NCBI RefSeq assembly: GCF_000421525.1
Contig: NZ_ATXE01000004.1
Span: 284,043-348,042 of the forward strand
Direction: 5' to 3'
DNA: 64,000 bases
Source: Aestuariimicrobium kwangyangense DSM 21549
GTDB taxonomy: Bacteria; Actinomycetota; Actinomycetes; Propionibacteriales; Propionibacteriaceae
Part shown: positions 56,693 to 64,000 of the stretch, piece by piece
How positions within the stretch are numbered: the first letter of the stretch is position 1
Layout of the letters: each line of letters opens with the position of its first letter
Notes under the pieces: model-generated
The model's input: the letters and a program-made list of their open reading frames with translations, nothing else
Database searches by the model: none
Told to the model about the DNA's origin: nothing
Translations under genes and position numbers: made by a program

Positions 56693-57856
56693 TCATGCGG
56701 CCACCTGGGCGAATCGGGCTATGCCGCACATCGCCGCCAATTCCGCCCACCCGCTGGCCGTGGACTCCGCCCCCTCCTCGTCGACGACCAAGCCGGATGC
56801 CACCTCGACGAGTCCCCCCGTCCGCCGCAACACGCCGATCTCGGCCACCCGGCGCAGCCCTCCGACCCTGGCCACGTGCACGACCACGCGCAGCGCCGAG
56901 GCGACCTGGGCATGGCAGGCATCACGCCCCAGACCCCCGAGCGCCGCGAGCGCCTCCAACCGTGCCGGGAGGTCGGCCACCGAGTTCGCGTGCACCGTGC
57001 CGCAGCCACCTTCGTGGCCGGTGTTCATCGCCATCAACAGGTCGACGAGTTCTGGCCCCCGCACCTCGCCCAGCACGACCCGGTCGGGACGCATCCGCAG
57101 TGACTGCCGCACCAGATCGGTGAGGCTGACCCGCCCGGCCCCCTCGGCGTTCGCCGCCCGCCCCTCGAGCCGGATCACGTGCGGATGCCGCGGCGACAGC
57201 TCCCGGGAGTCCTCGATCACCACGACCCGCTCACCGGGGTCGACCAGGCCCAACAGCGCGGAGAGCAGCGTGGTCTTGCCGCTGCCGGTGCCGCCGGTGA
57301 CCAGGAAGGGCACCCGGCGAACGATCACCTCCCTCAGCACCCGCTCGGCCAACGGCGTGAGTGATCCGGCAGCAACCAGTTCCTCGAACCCGAAGGACCG
57401 CCGGGCCGGAACACGCAGCGAGATGCAGGTGCCCGGATCGCTGAGGGTCGAGAGCACGGCATGCACCCGGACGCCGTCGGGCATCCGGGCGTCCACCCAC
57501 GGGGTTGCCTCGTCCAGCCGCCGACCCGTGCTCGCGGCGAGCCTCACCGCCAGCTGGCGCACCTCGTCCTCATCGGTGAAGCTCACGTCGGTGAGTTCGA
57601 GACCAGCGCCGCGGTCGATCCACACGCTGTCCGCTCCGTTGACGAGCACATCGGTGACCCCGTCGAGCGCCAGCAACTCGTCGAGTGGGCCGGCGCCGAC
57701 GCTGGTTCGCCTCAACGTGTCGAGCGCCTGCACCACCAATTGGTCGGAGACCACCAGCCCGAGTCGGCGCAATGCCACCGCCACGTCGTCGGGTGTCCAG
57801 CCCCGCCCCAGGGCAGCGAGGGATGAGCGCAGCCGGTCCAGGTCGTCGGGGGTCAT
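56693..57856 (-). CDS. Tad secretion ATPase TadA/CpaF
   Basis: A 387-residue type II/IV secretion ATPase that powers Flp pilus assembly. The N-terminal domain has DVLVNGADSVWIDRG near 70-84. Walker A GGTGSGKTTLLSALLGL is near 188-204, Asp box VVVIEDSREL near 212, Walker B MRPDRVVLGEVRGPELVDLL near 252, and His box GTVHANS near 286. ATG overlaps the CpaE-like stop. Confidence 0.93.
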   Translation of the reverse strand: MTPDDLDRLRSSLAALGRGWTPDDVAVALRRLGLVVSDQLVVQALDTLRRTSVGAGPLDELLALDGVTDVLVNGADSVWIDRGAGLELTDVSFTDEDEVRQLAVRLAASTGRRLDEATPWVDARMPDGVRVHAVLSTLSDPGTCISLRVPARRSFGFEELVAAGSLTPLAERVLREVIVRRVPFLVTGGTGSGKTTLLSALLGLVDPGERVVVIEDSRELSPRHPHVIRLEGRAANAEGAGRVSLTDLVRQSLRMRPDRVVLGEVRGPELVDLLMAMNTGHEGGCGTVHANSVADLPARLEALAALGGLGRDACHAQVASALRVVVHVARVGGLRRVAEIGVLRRTGGLVEVASGLVVDEEGAESTASGWAELAAMCGIARFAQVAA

Positions 57857-58896
57857 GCGGCGCCCTCCACCAACCGACCCACCAGCGTGCTGCAGTCACG
57901 TGCGAACCACGATCGGGCTCGCCGGGCGGGGCGGTCACCGGCCTCCAGAGCTTGGGGTACACCGCGATCGTCCCGCACCACACCGAGCACCGGGAGCGAG
58001 AGTGCACGGCCGACCTCGTCGGCGGCGAGTCTGCGATCGCGGCCCGTACGCACCACCACCCGCACCCCCTCGGACCTGCCCTCACCCGCGGCCACCGCCA
58101 GTCTCGAGCGCGCCGCCACCACGCTGCGGACGTCGGCACCCACGACCAGCACGACGCTCGTCACCAACCCGCCGGGCAGGTCGACAGCCCCGAACAGACC
58201 CCCGTCGAGCAGCACTCGTTCGTGGCTGCGGGTCAGCGCCTGGGTGACGGCCACCATGGCCGACGTACCGACCTCGACCCCCGGTCGTCCCGACGACACC
58301 AAGTCGACGTCACCGGCCCTGGGAACCTGCCCCGAGAGGTCACCGACGTGGCCAGATGCCGAGGCGAGGTCGGGCCAGCGCCAGCCCGGCTGCCGTTCGA
58401 CACCCATCAACAGGTCGAGACCACCCGAGTGGTGGGGCAGTTCGACGGCAGCGACCCGCTGGCCGCGCCGCGCCGAGGCCTGGGCCAGCCCAGCCACCAG
58501 ACTGCTCACGCCCAGACCGCCCGACGCACCCGTGACCTGCACCACCTCGCCCGTACCCGGGCCCGCCCCCAGCTCCGCCAACAGTCCCGCCAGCAGACCG
58601 GCTCCATCCGGCAACACCAGCGCGGGCGCCTGCAACGGTGTCGACCAGACCAGCGCTTCGTCCGCGCTGGCGGCCACCACGTGCACCCCGGCGCGAGGAG
58701 CCAGCCCCAGGCGGAGCACCATCGCGGCGCACTCCGCCCCGACCAGCACCAGTGGAGCCGCCCGCCACCGCCGGCGCACCGTGTCGGCATCGGCCACCAC
58801 CTCGACCGGCCGACCGACCGCGGCCGCCGATGCCTGCACCGCCTCGACCAACCTCGTCTGCCTCGCCACCACCAGGGCGCCCGCCACCTCGTTCAC
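57853..58896 (-). CDS. CpaE/Ssd-like MinD-family protein of the Tad locus
   Basis: A 347-residue protein similar to the septum-site-determining protein Rv3660c that heads actinobacterial Tad loci. The N-terminal part resembles a degenerate receiver domain. The MinD-like core starts VTGASGGLGVSSLVAGLAQA near 130. This P-loop lacks the canonical KGG and catalytic Lys, so ATPase activity is doubtful. GTG 58896 is chosen from the family N-terminus. It leads the tadA-tadB-tadC unit. Confidence 0.8.
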   Translation of the reverse strand: MNEVAGALVVARQTRLVEAVQASAAAVGRPVEVVADADTVRRRWRAAPLVLVGAECAAMVLRLGLAPRAGVHVVAASADEALVWSTPLQAPALVLPDGAGLLAGLLAELGAGPGTGEVVQVTGASGGLGVSSLVAGLAQASARRGQRVAAVELPHHSGGLDLLMGVERQPGWRWPDLASASGHVGDLSGQVPRAGDVDLVSSGRPGVEVGTSAMVAVTQALTRSHERVLLDGGLFGAVDLPGGLVTSVVLVVGADVRSVVAARSRLAVAAGEGRSEGVRVVVRTGRDRRLAADEVGRALSLPVLGVVRDDRGVPQALEAGDRPARRARSWFARDCSTLVGRLVEGAA

Positions 58897-58946
58897 GCAA
58901 CAGTTGTGCGGCGCGGAACCCGCCGTGTTCCGGCCCGCCACCAATC

Positions 58947-58985
58947 TGTGGACGACACACCCACCGGGACCCTGCCTGTGGACAA
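58947..58985. promoter_or_regulatory. Paired TGTGGAC[G/A]A sites upstream of the Tad operon
   Basis: TGTGGACGA at 58947-58955 and TGTGGACAA at 58977-58985, 30 bases apart. They lie 51-89 bases before the CpaE-like start and just before the divergent methyltransferase. Layout mirrors the pair at 54970-55007. Confidence 0.5.
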
Positions 58986-59017
58986 ACCAGCCCAGCCGGA
59001 CGCCTACGATGGGCCCC

Positions 59018-59761
59018 ATGCCACGCCCCTTCACCCTGCCCACCCAGGCACTGGAGTGGCTCGTACCGGCACCGAACATGAAGGTGCTCACCCTTGCCGG
59101 GCCCAGCTTGCCCGTCGCGCTGGCGAGGCAGGGCCACCAGGTCATCGCCATCGACAAGGACGTGGCCGTCGTCTCGCGGTTGCGGGAGGCAGGCATCGTG
59201 GCCGTCGTCGCGCAGGCCGAGTCGTTGCCCTTCGATCCGTGCCAGTTCGATGCCGTGCTCGCCCACCAGACCTTCCACCGATTCGCCCCGGGGCTGGTGC
59301 TCTCCGAGATGGCGCGGGTGCTTCGTCCCGGAGGCGCCGCCTGCGTCAGCCTGTTGGCCCGCGACGACTCGGTTCCGTGGGTGAGGCGTCTGATCGCACG
59401 ACTGCGGGAACTCGATCCGCACGCGATGAGCGGCGACTACGGTCTGGAGGCCGTCGGACACCTGCTCGACAGCAAGTACTTCCCCGAGCACGACGCCACC
59501 AGCTATCGGCACTGGGTGCCCACGAGTCGTCCCGACATGCTGGCCATGGTCGAGCGGCTCCCCGCCGCGCGCGGTCTCGACGAGGCCGACCGGGCCGAAC
59601 TGGTCGCCGACGTCGCGGCCCTGTACGACAACGCCGCCCCCAGCGGGAGGGACGCCCTGCGGCTGCCCTACCAGCTGCGCTGCTGGCGTGCCTGGGTCGA
59701 CCACGTGGAACTGACGGCACCCATCGACATCGACGACGACGGCCTGAGCATCGCCCTCTGA
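59018..59761 (+). CDS. Class I SAM-dependent methyltransferase
   Basis: A 247-residue protein. The SAM motif I region is KVLTLAGPSLPVALARQGHQVIAIDKD (motif in first 50 residues, with a degenerate glycine loop). LPFDPCQFDAVLAHQTFHRF near 71-90 and RVLRPGGAACVSLLARDD near 101-118 mark motifs II and post II of UbiE-like enzymes. ATG 59018 is chosen; ATG 59009 is in frame. It is divergent from the Tad operon. The substrate is unknown. Confidence 0.8.
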   Translation: MPRPFTLPTQALEWLVPAPNMKVLTLAGPSLPVALARQGHQVIAIDKDVAVVSRLREAGIVAVVAQAESLPFDPCQFDAVLAHQTFHRFAPGLVLSEMARVLRPGGAACVSLLARDDSVPWVRRLIARLRELDPHAMSGDYGLEAVGHLLDSKYFPEHDATSYRHWVPTSRPDMLAMVERLPAARGLDEADRAELVADVAALYDNAAPSGRDALRLPYQLRCWRAWVDHVELTAPIDIDDDGLSIAL

Positions 59762-59773
59762 CACCGGCGTCCT

Positions 59774-59799
59774 GACATCGCGGTCCGGACCGCGATGTC
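59774..59799. repeat. 26-bp perfect palindrome downstream of the methyltransferase
   Basis: GACATCGCGGTCC is followed immediately by its reverse complement. A third related half, GACATAGCGGTCC, lies at 59802-59814. It starts 12 bases after the stop, so it may be a terminator or a protein-binding dyad. The rest of the 245-base gap holds the 17-bp duplication at 59940. Confidence 0.85.
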
Positions 59800-59939
59800 C
59801 TGACATAGCGGTCCCAGACATGGAGGGCGCTGATACGGTGTGCACGGCGTGTCGGGAAGTCTGGTCGACCGTCGTCAGCGGACGTTGGCGACGACGACGC
59901 CCCGTTGCACCCCGATGCCCCAGCACTCGACGCCACCCG

Positions 59940-59973
59940 CACTCGATGCCCCGGCCCACTCGATGCCCCGGCC
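59940..59973. repeat. Perfect 17-bp tandem duplication upstream of nhaA
   Basis: CACTCGATGCCCCGGCC occurs twice without a gap, 34-67 bases before the nhaA start. Confidence 0.9.
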
Positions 59974-60006
59974 AGGGATGCAGCCCACCCGAGACAGGTG
60001 AGTTCC

Positions 60007-61305
60007 GTGCCCGATCCCCTCGCCCCACCCGGCCCCGCAAGCCCGCAGTCCCCGGGCTCCCCAAGCCTTGACTCCCCGACCGACCGCCCCCACCTGCGAC
60101 GGATCGCGTTCGGTGGTCCCACCTCAGGACCCGACGCCCTCCACCTGCCCGACGTGCTCCGGTCGGAGACCGTGGGTGGCTTCCTGATGGTCGCAGCCAC
60201 CGTCGTGGCCCTCGTCTGGGCCAATGTCAGCCACGAGAGCTACGTGGCGGTGTCGCACGCGCACCTGGGACCGATGACCCTCGCCCACTGGGCGTCCGAC
60301 GGCCTGTTGACCGTCTTCTTCTTCGTCGCCGGCCTCGAACTCAAACGCGAACTGGTCGAGGGCTCCCTGTCCCGGCCGGCCGACGCGCTGGTGCCGATCA
60401 TCGCCGCGGTCTGCGGCATGGCGGTGCCGGCCGGCATCTACGTGGCCATCAACTCCTTCGGCGCGTCGGGGAGTCTTCAGGGGTGGGCGATCCCGATGGC
60501 GACCGACATCGCCTTCGCCCTCGCGGTGCTGGCCATCGTCGGCCGCAACCTGCCGTCGCCACTCCGCGCCTTCCTGCTGACGCTGGCGATCGTCGACGAC
60601 CTCGGCGCGATCATCGTGATCGCGGTGGTCTACACCTCGTCCATCTCGGTGCTGTGGCTGCTCGGAGCGGCAGCGGCGATGGCCCTGTGGTGGGCTGGTC
60701 ACCACTGGCGCATCAAGGTGCTGCCCGCCTACTTGGTGCTGTTCGTGGCGGCCTGGTGGTGCATGTACCAGTCGGGCATCCATGCCACCATCGCCGGAGT
60801 CGCGTTGGGCCTGCTCACCTCCATCCGCAAGGACGAGCTGCACGACCCCGCCGACCGCTGGCAGCATGCCGTCCAGCCGTGGTCGGCCGGACTGTGCGTG
60901 CCGCTGTTCGCCGTCTTCGCCGCTGGGGTCCCCATCTCGGCGTCCTCACTCTCGGCCCTGTGGTCCGACCCGGTACCGCTGGGCATCATCGTCGGGCTCG
61001 TGCTGGGCAAGATCGTCGGAGTGTTCGGCGGCGCCTGGCTCGCCACCCGGCTCACCGCAGCCGAGCTCAGCCCGGAGGTCGGCTGGATCGACCTGGCCTC
61101 GGTCTCGGCGCTGGCCGGCATCGGGTTCACCGTCTCGATGCTGATCAGTGAACTGAGTTTCGCCACGGACCTCACCAGACTGGACGAGGCCAAGACCGCC
61201 GTGCTGACCGCCTCCCTGATCGCAGCCCTGGTGGGTGGGATCCTGGTCACCTTGCGGTCGAGGGTGCACGGGCGGCGCCAGGGGCTGGCTGCATCCGGCT
61301 CCTGA
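60007..61305 (+). CDS. nhaA: Na+/H+ antiporter NhaA
   Basis: A 432-residue sodium/proton exchanger with about 12 helices after a Pro/Ser-rich 45-residue N-terminus. Functional Asp residues are kept: MATDIAFALAVLAIVG (D133 equivalent) and LAIVDDLGAIIVIAVVY (D163-D164 equivalents). FFVAGLELKRELVEGSL is near 110-126. GTG 60007 is favoured by AGGTGAG six bases upstream; the frame is open to a TTG at 59905. Confidence 0.94.
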   Translation: MPDPLAPPGPASPQSPGSPSLDSPTDRPHLRRIAFGGPTSGPDALHLPDVLRSETVGGFLMVAATVVALVWANVSHESYVAVSHAHLGPMTLAHWASDGLLTVFFFVAGLELKRELVEGSLSRPADALVPIIAAVCGMAVPAGIYVAINSFGASGSLQGWAIPMATDIAFALAVLAIVGRNLPSPLRAFLLTLAIVDDLGAIIVIAVVYTSSISVLWLLGAAAAMALWWAGHHWRIKVLPAYLVLFVAAWWCMYQSGIHATIAGVALGLLTSIRKDELHDPADRWQHAVQPWSAGLCVPLFAVFAAGVPISASSLSALWSDPVPLGIIVGLVLGKIVGVFGGAWLATRLTAAELSPEVGWIDLASVSALAGIGFTVSMLISELSFATDLTRLDEAKTAVLTASLIAALVGGILVTLRSRVHGRRQGLAASGS

Positions 61306-61366
61306 CGGGCGCAGCCATCGCCACTAGGCTGTTCCCGAGCACCACACACCCGAGCAAGGAGCCACA

Positions 61367-61846
61367 ATGACTGATCGTCTGCAGGTTGGTGACGTCATCA
61401 ACAACCTCAAGACCGACGTGCCACAGATGCTCAACGACAACGTGGCACTCGCGAAGGCCGAGATCCAGCCCGCCGTGAAGCACGCGGGCATCGGGTCGGG
61501 CATGTTCGGGACCGCTGGCTACTTCGCCATGAATGCCCTGTCGTTGCTGTTCCTCACCGGCGCCTTCGCGTTCTCGTTGTTGTTCAACGCTGCGGTCGGA
61601 CTCGGCGTGCTGCTCAGCCTGATCATCGGCTTCGCCCTGATGGCGGTGGTCTGTCTGCTGGTCGCAGGGATGCTCGGCATGATCGGCATGAAGCAGTTCA
61701 AGCAGGTGAAGAAGCCCGAGGCCACGATCGCCGAGCTGCAGACGACGGCACAGGCCCTCGGCGCCGCCATCAAGCAGGGACAGGCCGCCGTCAACGGCAA
61801 CACCCTCGCCAAGGCTGCCGTCCGTCACGCCCGCCGCGCCCTCTGA
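61367..61846 (+). CDS. Phage-holin-family-like small membrane protein
   Basis: A 159-residue protein with an amphipathic N-terminus (DVINNLKTDVPQMLNDNVAL) and two helices (about 50-73 and 77-108). The C-terminal helical tail contains TIAELQTTAQALGAAIKQ. It matches the putative actinobacteriophage holin superfamily (DUF1469-like) found in this chromosomal setting. It is not evidence of a prophage. AAGGAG precedes the ATG. Confidence 0.78.
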   Translation: MTDRLQVGDVINNLKTDVPQMLNDNVALAKAEIQPAVKHAGIGSGMFGTAGYFAMNALSLLFLTGAFAFSLLFNAAVGLGVLLSLIIGFALMAVVCLLVAGMLGMIGMKQFKQVKKPEATIAELQTTAQALGAAIKQGQAAVNGNTLAKAAVRHARRAL

Positions 61847-61867
61847 GCCGCGACCTCTGAGCCGCGA
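61840..61867. repeat. 14-bp tandem duplication over a stop codon
   Basis: CCTCTGAGCCGCGA is present twice in tandem. The first copy carries the TGA of the holin-like gene. Confidence 0.85.
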
Positions 61868-61893
61868 CTGGGGGGCCGGACGTCTGACGCCGC

Positions 61894-62526
61894 TCACAAT
61901 CCCGAGCGGAGGAATCTGTCCGGGATCTCGACGACCCGTCGCGGCCAGGGCCGTTCCCAGCCGCCCAGCCGCACCAGTTCGTCGACCAGGTGAGCGGTGA
62001 AACCCCACACCATGTAGTCGCCGAACACGAAGGCCGGCCCGACCCCTCCGCGGGGGTGGTGGACGACCACCCGGTGCTCCGGTGAGACGAGGTCGTCGAT
62101 GGCGAACCGGTGGATCGACTCCACCTCCGCGGTGTCCATCACCGCCACGGGCTCGTCCCCCGACCAGGTTGCGACCACGGGGGTCACATTGAACACGGCG
62201 GTGGTGAGTCGGGTCGGCGGCAACTCGCCCAAGGGGCCCACCGCGGACGGATCGAGACCGATCTCCTCATGGGTCTCGCGCAGGGCCGCCGCCACCGCAT
62301 CGGCATCGCCGGGGTCGATCCGGCCGCCGGGGAACGACATTTGGCCCGCATGGTTGCGCAGGGTCGAGGCCCGTTCGGTGAACACCAGATCCGGACGATC
62401 CCCGCTGGTCAGCAGGGCCAGCACCGCCGAGGGCGTGGCGCGCGAGGTCACCCGGTGCTCCCCCGATCGCTGACGGGTGCCCAAGGGGTCGAGCCTGCCC
62501 GCCAGCAGGTCGAACCAGTCGCTCAT
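61894..62526 (-). CDS. NUDIX hydrolase, CoA pyrophosphatase-like
   Basis: A 210-residue hydrolase. The Nudix box is GGRIDPGDADAVAAALRETHEEIGL near 68-92, with the REtxEE core kept. AGQMSFPGGRID upstream and the N-terminal LLTSGDRPDLVFTERAST resemble the NudL/CoA diphosphatase group. ATG overlaps the TlpA-like stop (ATGA). In M. tuberculosis the matching gene is Rv3672c. Confidence 0.87.
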   Translation of the reverse strand: MSDWFDLLAGRLDPLGTRQRSGEHRVTSRATPSAVLALLTSGDRPDLVFTERASTLRNHAGQMSFPGGRIDPGDADAVAAALRETHEEIGLDPSAVGPLGELPPTRLTTAVFNVTPVVATWSGDEPVAVMDTAEVESIHRFAIDDLVSPEHRVVVHHPRGGVGPAFVFGDYMVWGFTAHLVDELVRLGGWERPWPRRVVEIPDRFLRSGL

Positions 62527-63164
62527 GGGGTCACGCCCAGGGTCGACGCGATCCACTGGTCGAGCGCGGCCTGCGAGGTGAACCCACCCGGGTGCCTGGC
62601 GATGATGCGTCCCCGCCGGTCGACCAGGATCGTGGTGGGCAGATTCTTGGCCTGCAGGGGAGGCTTGTCGACCTGGTCCCCGGTGGCGTCACGCAGTTGT
62701 GCGTAGGTCCACCCCGCATGCTTGGCGAACTCGATCGCCAGCCCCGGGCGGGGGTCGTTGGTGTCGACACCGACGAAGGCGACCTTGCCGGCGAAGGTCT
62801 GCGATGCCTTCGCGAGCAGAGGCGCCTCCTCCCGGCAGGGCCCGCACCACTGGGCCCAGAAGTTGACCAGCATCGGGCCCCGCAGGCCCGCCAGGGTCGT
62901 CTGCGAACCGCCCCCCAGACACGGCAGGGTCAGCGAAGGCAGCCCCCCCTCGACCGGGGCCGCGTCGGAGGCCGTGACCGGGCAGTCGGCGATCCCGGCC
63001 GCTTTGCGTTCGGCCTGCAGGTTGGTCCCGTCAGCCACGGCAGACGGGGTGGGCAACTCGTCCACCGTTCGCGGCGCGGACGAACAGGCTGCCAGGGTCA
63101 TCACCACGCCCAGCCCGATCGCGAACCCGTGCATCCCGGCACTGCGCAGACGTCGGTGGCTCAT
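62523..63164 (-). CDS. TlpA-like thioredoxin-fold lipoprotein
   Basis: A 213-residue exported disulfide oxidoreductase. The N-terminal lipobox LAAC places Cys27 as lipid anchor. The redox motif is [16 protein letters not shown] near 102-117, with CGPC. The cis-Pro loop is [15 protein letters not shown] near 174-188. It lies between nth and the NUDIX gene with ATGA overlaps on both sides, as in Rv3673c. Confidence 0.92.
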   Translation of the reverse strand: MSHRRLRSAGMHGFAIGLGVVMTLAACSSAPRTVDELPTPSAVADGTNLQAERKAAGIADCPVTASDAAPVEGGLPSLTLPCLGGGSQTTLAGLRGPMLVNFWAQWCGPCREEAPLLAKASQTFAGKVAFVGVDTNDPRPGLAIEFAKHAGWTYAQLRDATGDQVDKPPLQAKNLPTTILVDRRGRIIARHPGGFTSQAALDQWIASTLGVTP

Positions 63165-63871
63165 GCGCGAGGCTCCCTCACCAGCGCCGCGGCCTTCTGC
63201 GGATCGGTCTGCCCCTCCCCGAACGAGGGGCACAGGCTGGCGACGGGGCAGGCGCCGCAGGCAGGATTGCGCGCGTGGCAACGGCGGCGCCCGTGCCAGA
63301 TCACCCGGTGGCAGAGCATCACCCAGTCGGAGGGGTCGAACAGCGCACCGACGGCCCGCTCGACGTCGTCGGGCTTCGTGGCCGTCGTCCACCCCATGCG
63401 CCTGGTCACCCGCATCAGGTGGGTGTCGCGAGTGACCCCCGGCACACCGAACGCATTTCCGAGCACGACATTGGCGGTCTTGCGTCCCACCCCGGGCAGC
63501 GTCACCAGTTCCTCGAGGGTTCCCGGCACGACTCCGTCGAACCCGTCGACCAGTGCTCGTCCGATGCCGATCAGGGCCTGGGATTTGGCCCGGAAGAAAC
63601 CCGTCGGGCGAATGATCCGCTCCAGCTCGTCGGGATCGGCCTCCGCGTAGGCGCGGGCGTCGGGGTGGCGGGCGAACAGCACGGGCGTGATCGAGGGGAC
63701 CCGCCGATCGGTCGACTGGGCCGACAGCACGGTGGCCACCAGCAGTTCCAGGGGGGTGGCGAAGTCGAGTTCACAGCGAGCCTGCGGGTAGCACTCGGCG
63801 AGCAGTCGGTGCATGTGGTGGGCCCGCTCGACGAGCTCGGGAGCGGGGGCTTCGGCCGGGGTTCTGGTCAC
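63161..63871 (-). CDS. nth: Endonuclease III
   Basis: A base-excision-repair glycosylase/AP lyase of 236 residues from GTG 63871. The HhH motif [18 protein letters not shown] contains the catalytic Lys and the loop [10 protein letters not shown] the catalytic Asp. The 4Fe-4S cluster Cys pattern C-x6-C-x2-C-x5-C is intact ([17 protein letters not shown]). GTG 63874 or ATG 63907 are alternative starts. It is divergent from the probable crp gene. Confidence 0.94.
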   Translation of the reverse strand: MTRTPAEAPAPELVERAHHMHRLLAECYPQARCELDFATPLELLVATVLSAQSTDRRVPSITPVLFARHPDARAYAEADPDELERIIRPTGFFRAKSQALIGIGRALVDGFDGVVPGTLEELVTLPGVGRKTANVVLGNAFGVPGVTRDTHLMRVTRRMGWTTATKPDDVERAVGALFDPSDWVMLCHRVIWHGRRRCHARNPACGACPVASLCPSFGEGQTDPQKAAALVREPRA

Positions 63872-63989
63872 CACGCGCCCAGCGTAGTCGGCCCCGACGG
63901 GGGCCATGGTCGGAGTTGGCACCCCCCCGATTGCGGCGAAATGGCCGTCGATAGACTGATTTCTCACAGTTCAGCCCCAGGAGCATCCC

Positions 63990-64000
63990 TTGAACATTGA
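63990..64000 (+). CDS. First codons of a probable Crp/Fnr regulator gene (partial)
   Basis: CCCAGGAG is followed six bases later by a TTG start reading Met-Asn-Ile. Only eleven bases are in the window. The call rests on position: in actinobacteria nth is divergent from crp. Confidence 0.35.

Noticed and set aside
61367..61846. Possible prophage marker (holin-like gene)
   Set aside because: No other phage genes surround it, and this membrane family is common on actinobacterial chromosomes at this position.

Overview
The window is a stretch of chromosome from a high-GC Gram-positive bacterium (Actinomycetota). The evidence is strong GC bias at third codon positions, many GTG starts with 4-base ATGA/GTGA stop-start overlaps, an Lsr2 nucleoid protein, and a gene order that follows one known in actinobacteria. 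From memory, it is broadly co-linear with the Mycobacterium tuberculosis interval Rv3596c (clpC1) to Rv3676 (crp): clpC, lsr2, folK-folB-folP-folE-ftsH, hpt, tilS, DUF2342 protease, dacB, ppa, holB, topA, DEAD helicase, Tad locus, NUDIX-TlpA-nth, crp. The gene content would fit a member of the Propionibacteriaceae, but the species cannot be named from sequence reading alone. Coding density is very high and no gene-free stretch exceeds 300 bases. No insertion sequence, prophage or CRISPR array was seen.

Layout: 1-5.6 kb, partial clpC and a divergent DUF4129-DUF-MoxR-DUF58-membrane operon. 5.6-8 kb, lsr2, a stand-alone NuoD-like protein and a coiled-coil membrane protein. 8-13.1 kb, the folate cluster (ftsH-folE-folP-folB-folK-DUF3180) with every fol gene overlapping the next or nearly so. 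13.2-19.6 kb, aldehyde dehydrogenase, two DUF202 proteins, hpt, tilS, DUF2342 metalloprotease and dacB. 19.6-25.9 kb, ppa, a Trm11-like methylase, acetylxylan esterase, SixA, a zinc-ribbon membrane protein and amtB-glnK. 25.9-31.7 kb, amine oxidase, tRNA-Thr(CGT), a TAP-like lipoprotein hydrolase, DoxX and holB. 31.8-39.2 kb, the topA-CYTH/CHAD-tmk-helicase transcription unit. 39.4-45 kb, the most accessory-looking part: two paralogous secreted FG-GAP proteins bracketing a three-gene ABC-2 exporter. 45-53.7 kb, methyltransferase, DEAD helicase, a fused PCD-VOC protein, a divergent MFS/ArsR pair and an AAA ATPase. 53.8-58.9 kb, a Tad pilus locus. 59-64 kb, methyltransferase, nhaA, holin-like protein, NUDIX, TlpA, nth and the probable first codons of crp.

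Most of this is housekeeping. The observations I rate highest are the FG-GAP/ABC-2/FG-GAP cassette, paired TGTGGACAA-type sites upstream of both Tad transcription units, the recurrent 14-22 bp tandem duplications at gene edges and in linkers, a NuoD homologue with an altered quinone-pocket residue, and a duplicated pterin-dehydratase/VOC fusion. All domain calls were made by reading the translated sequence, with no database search.
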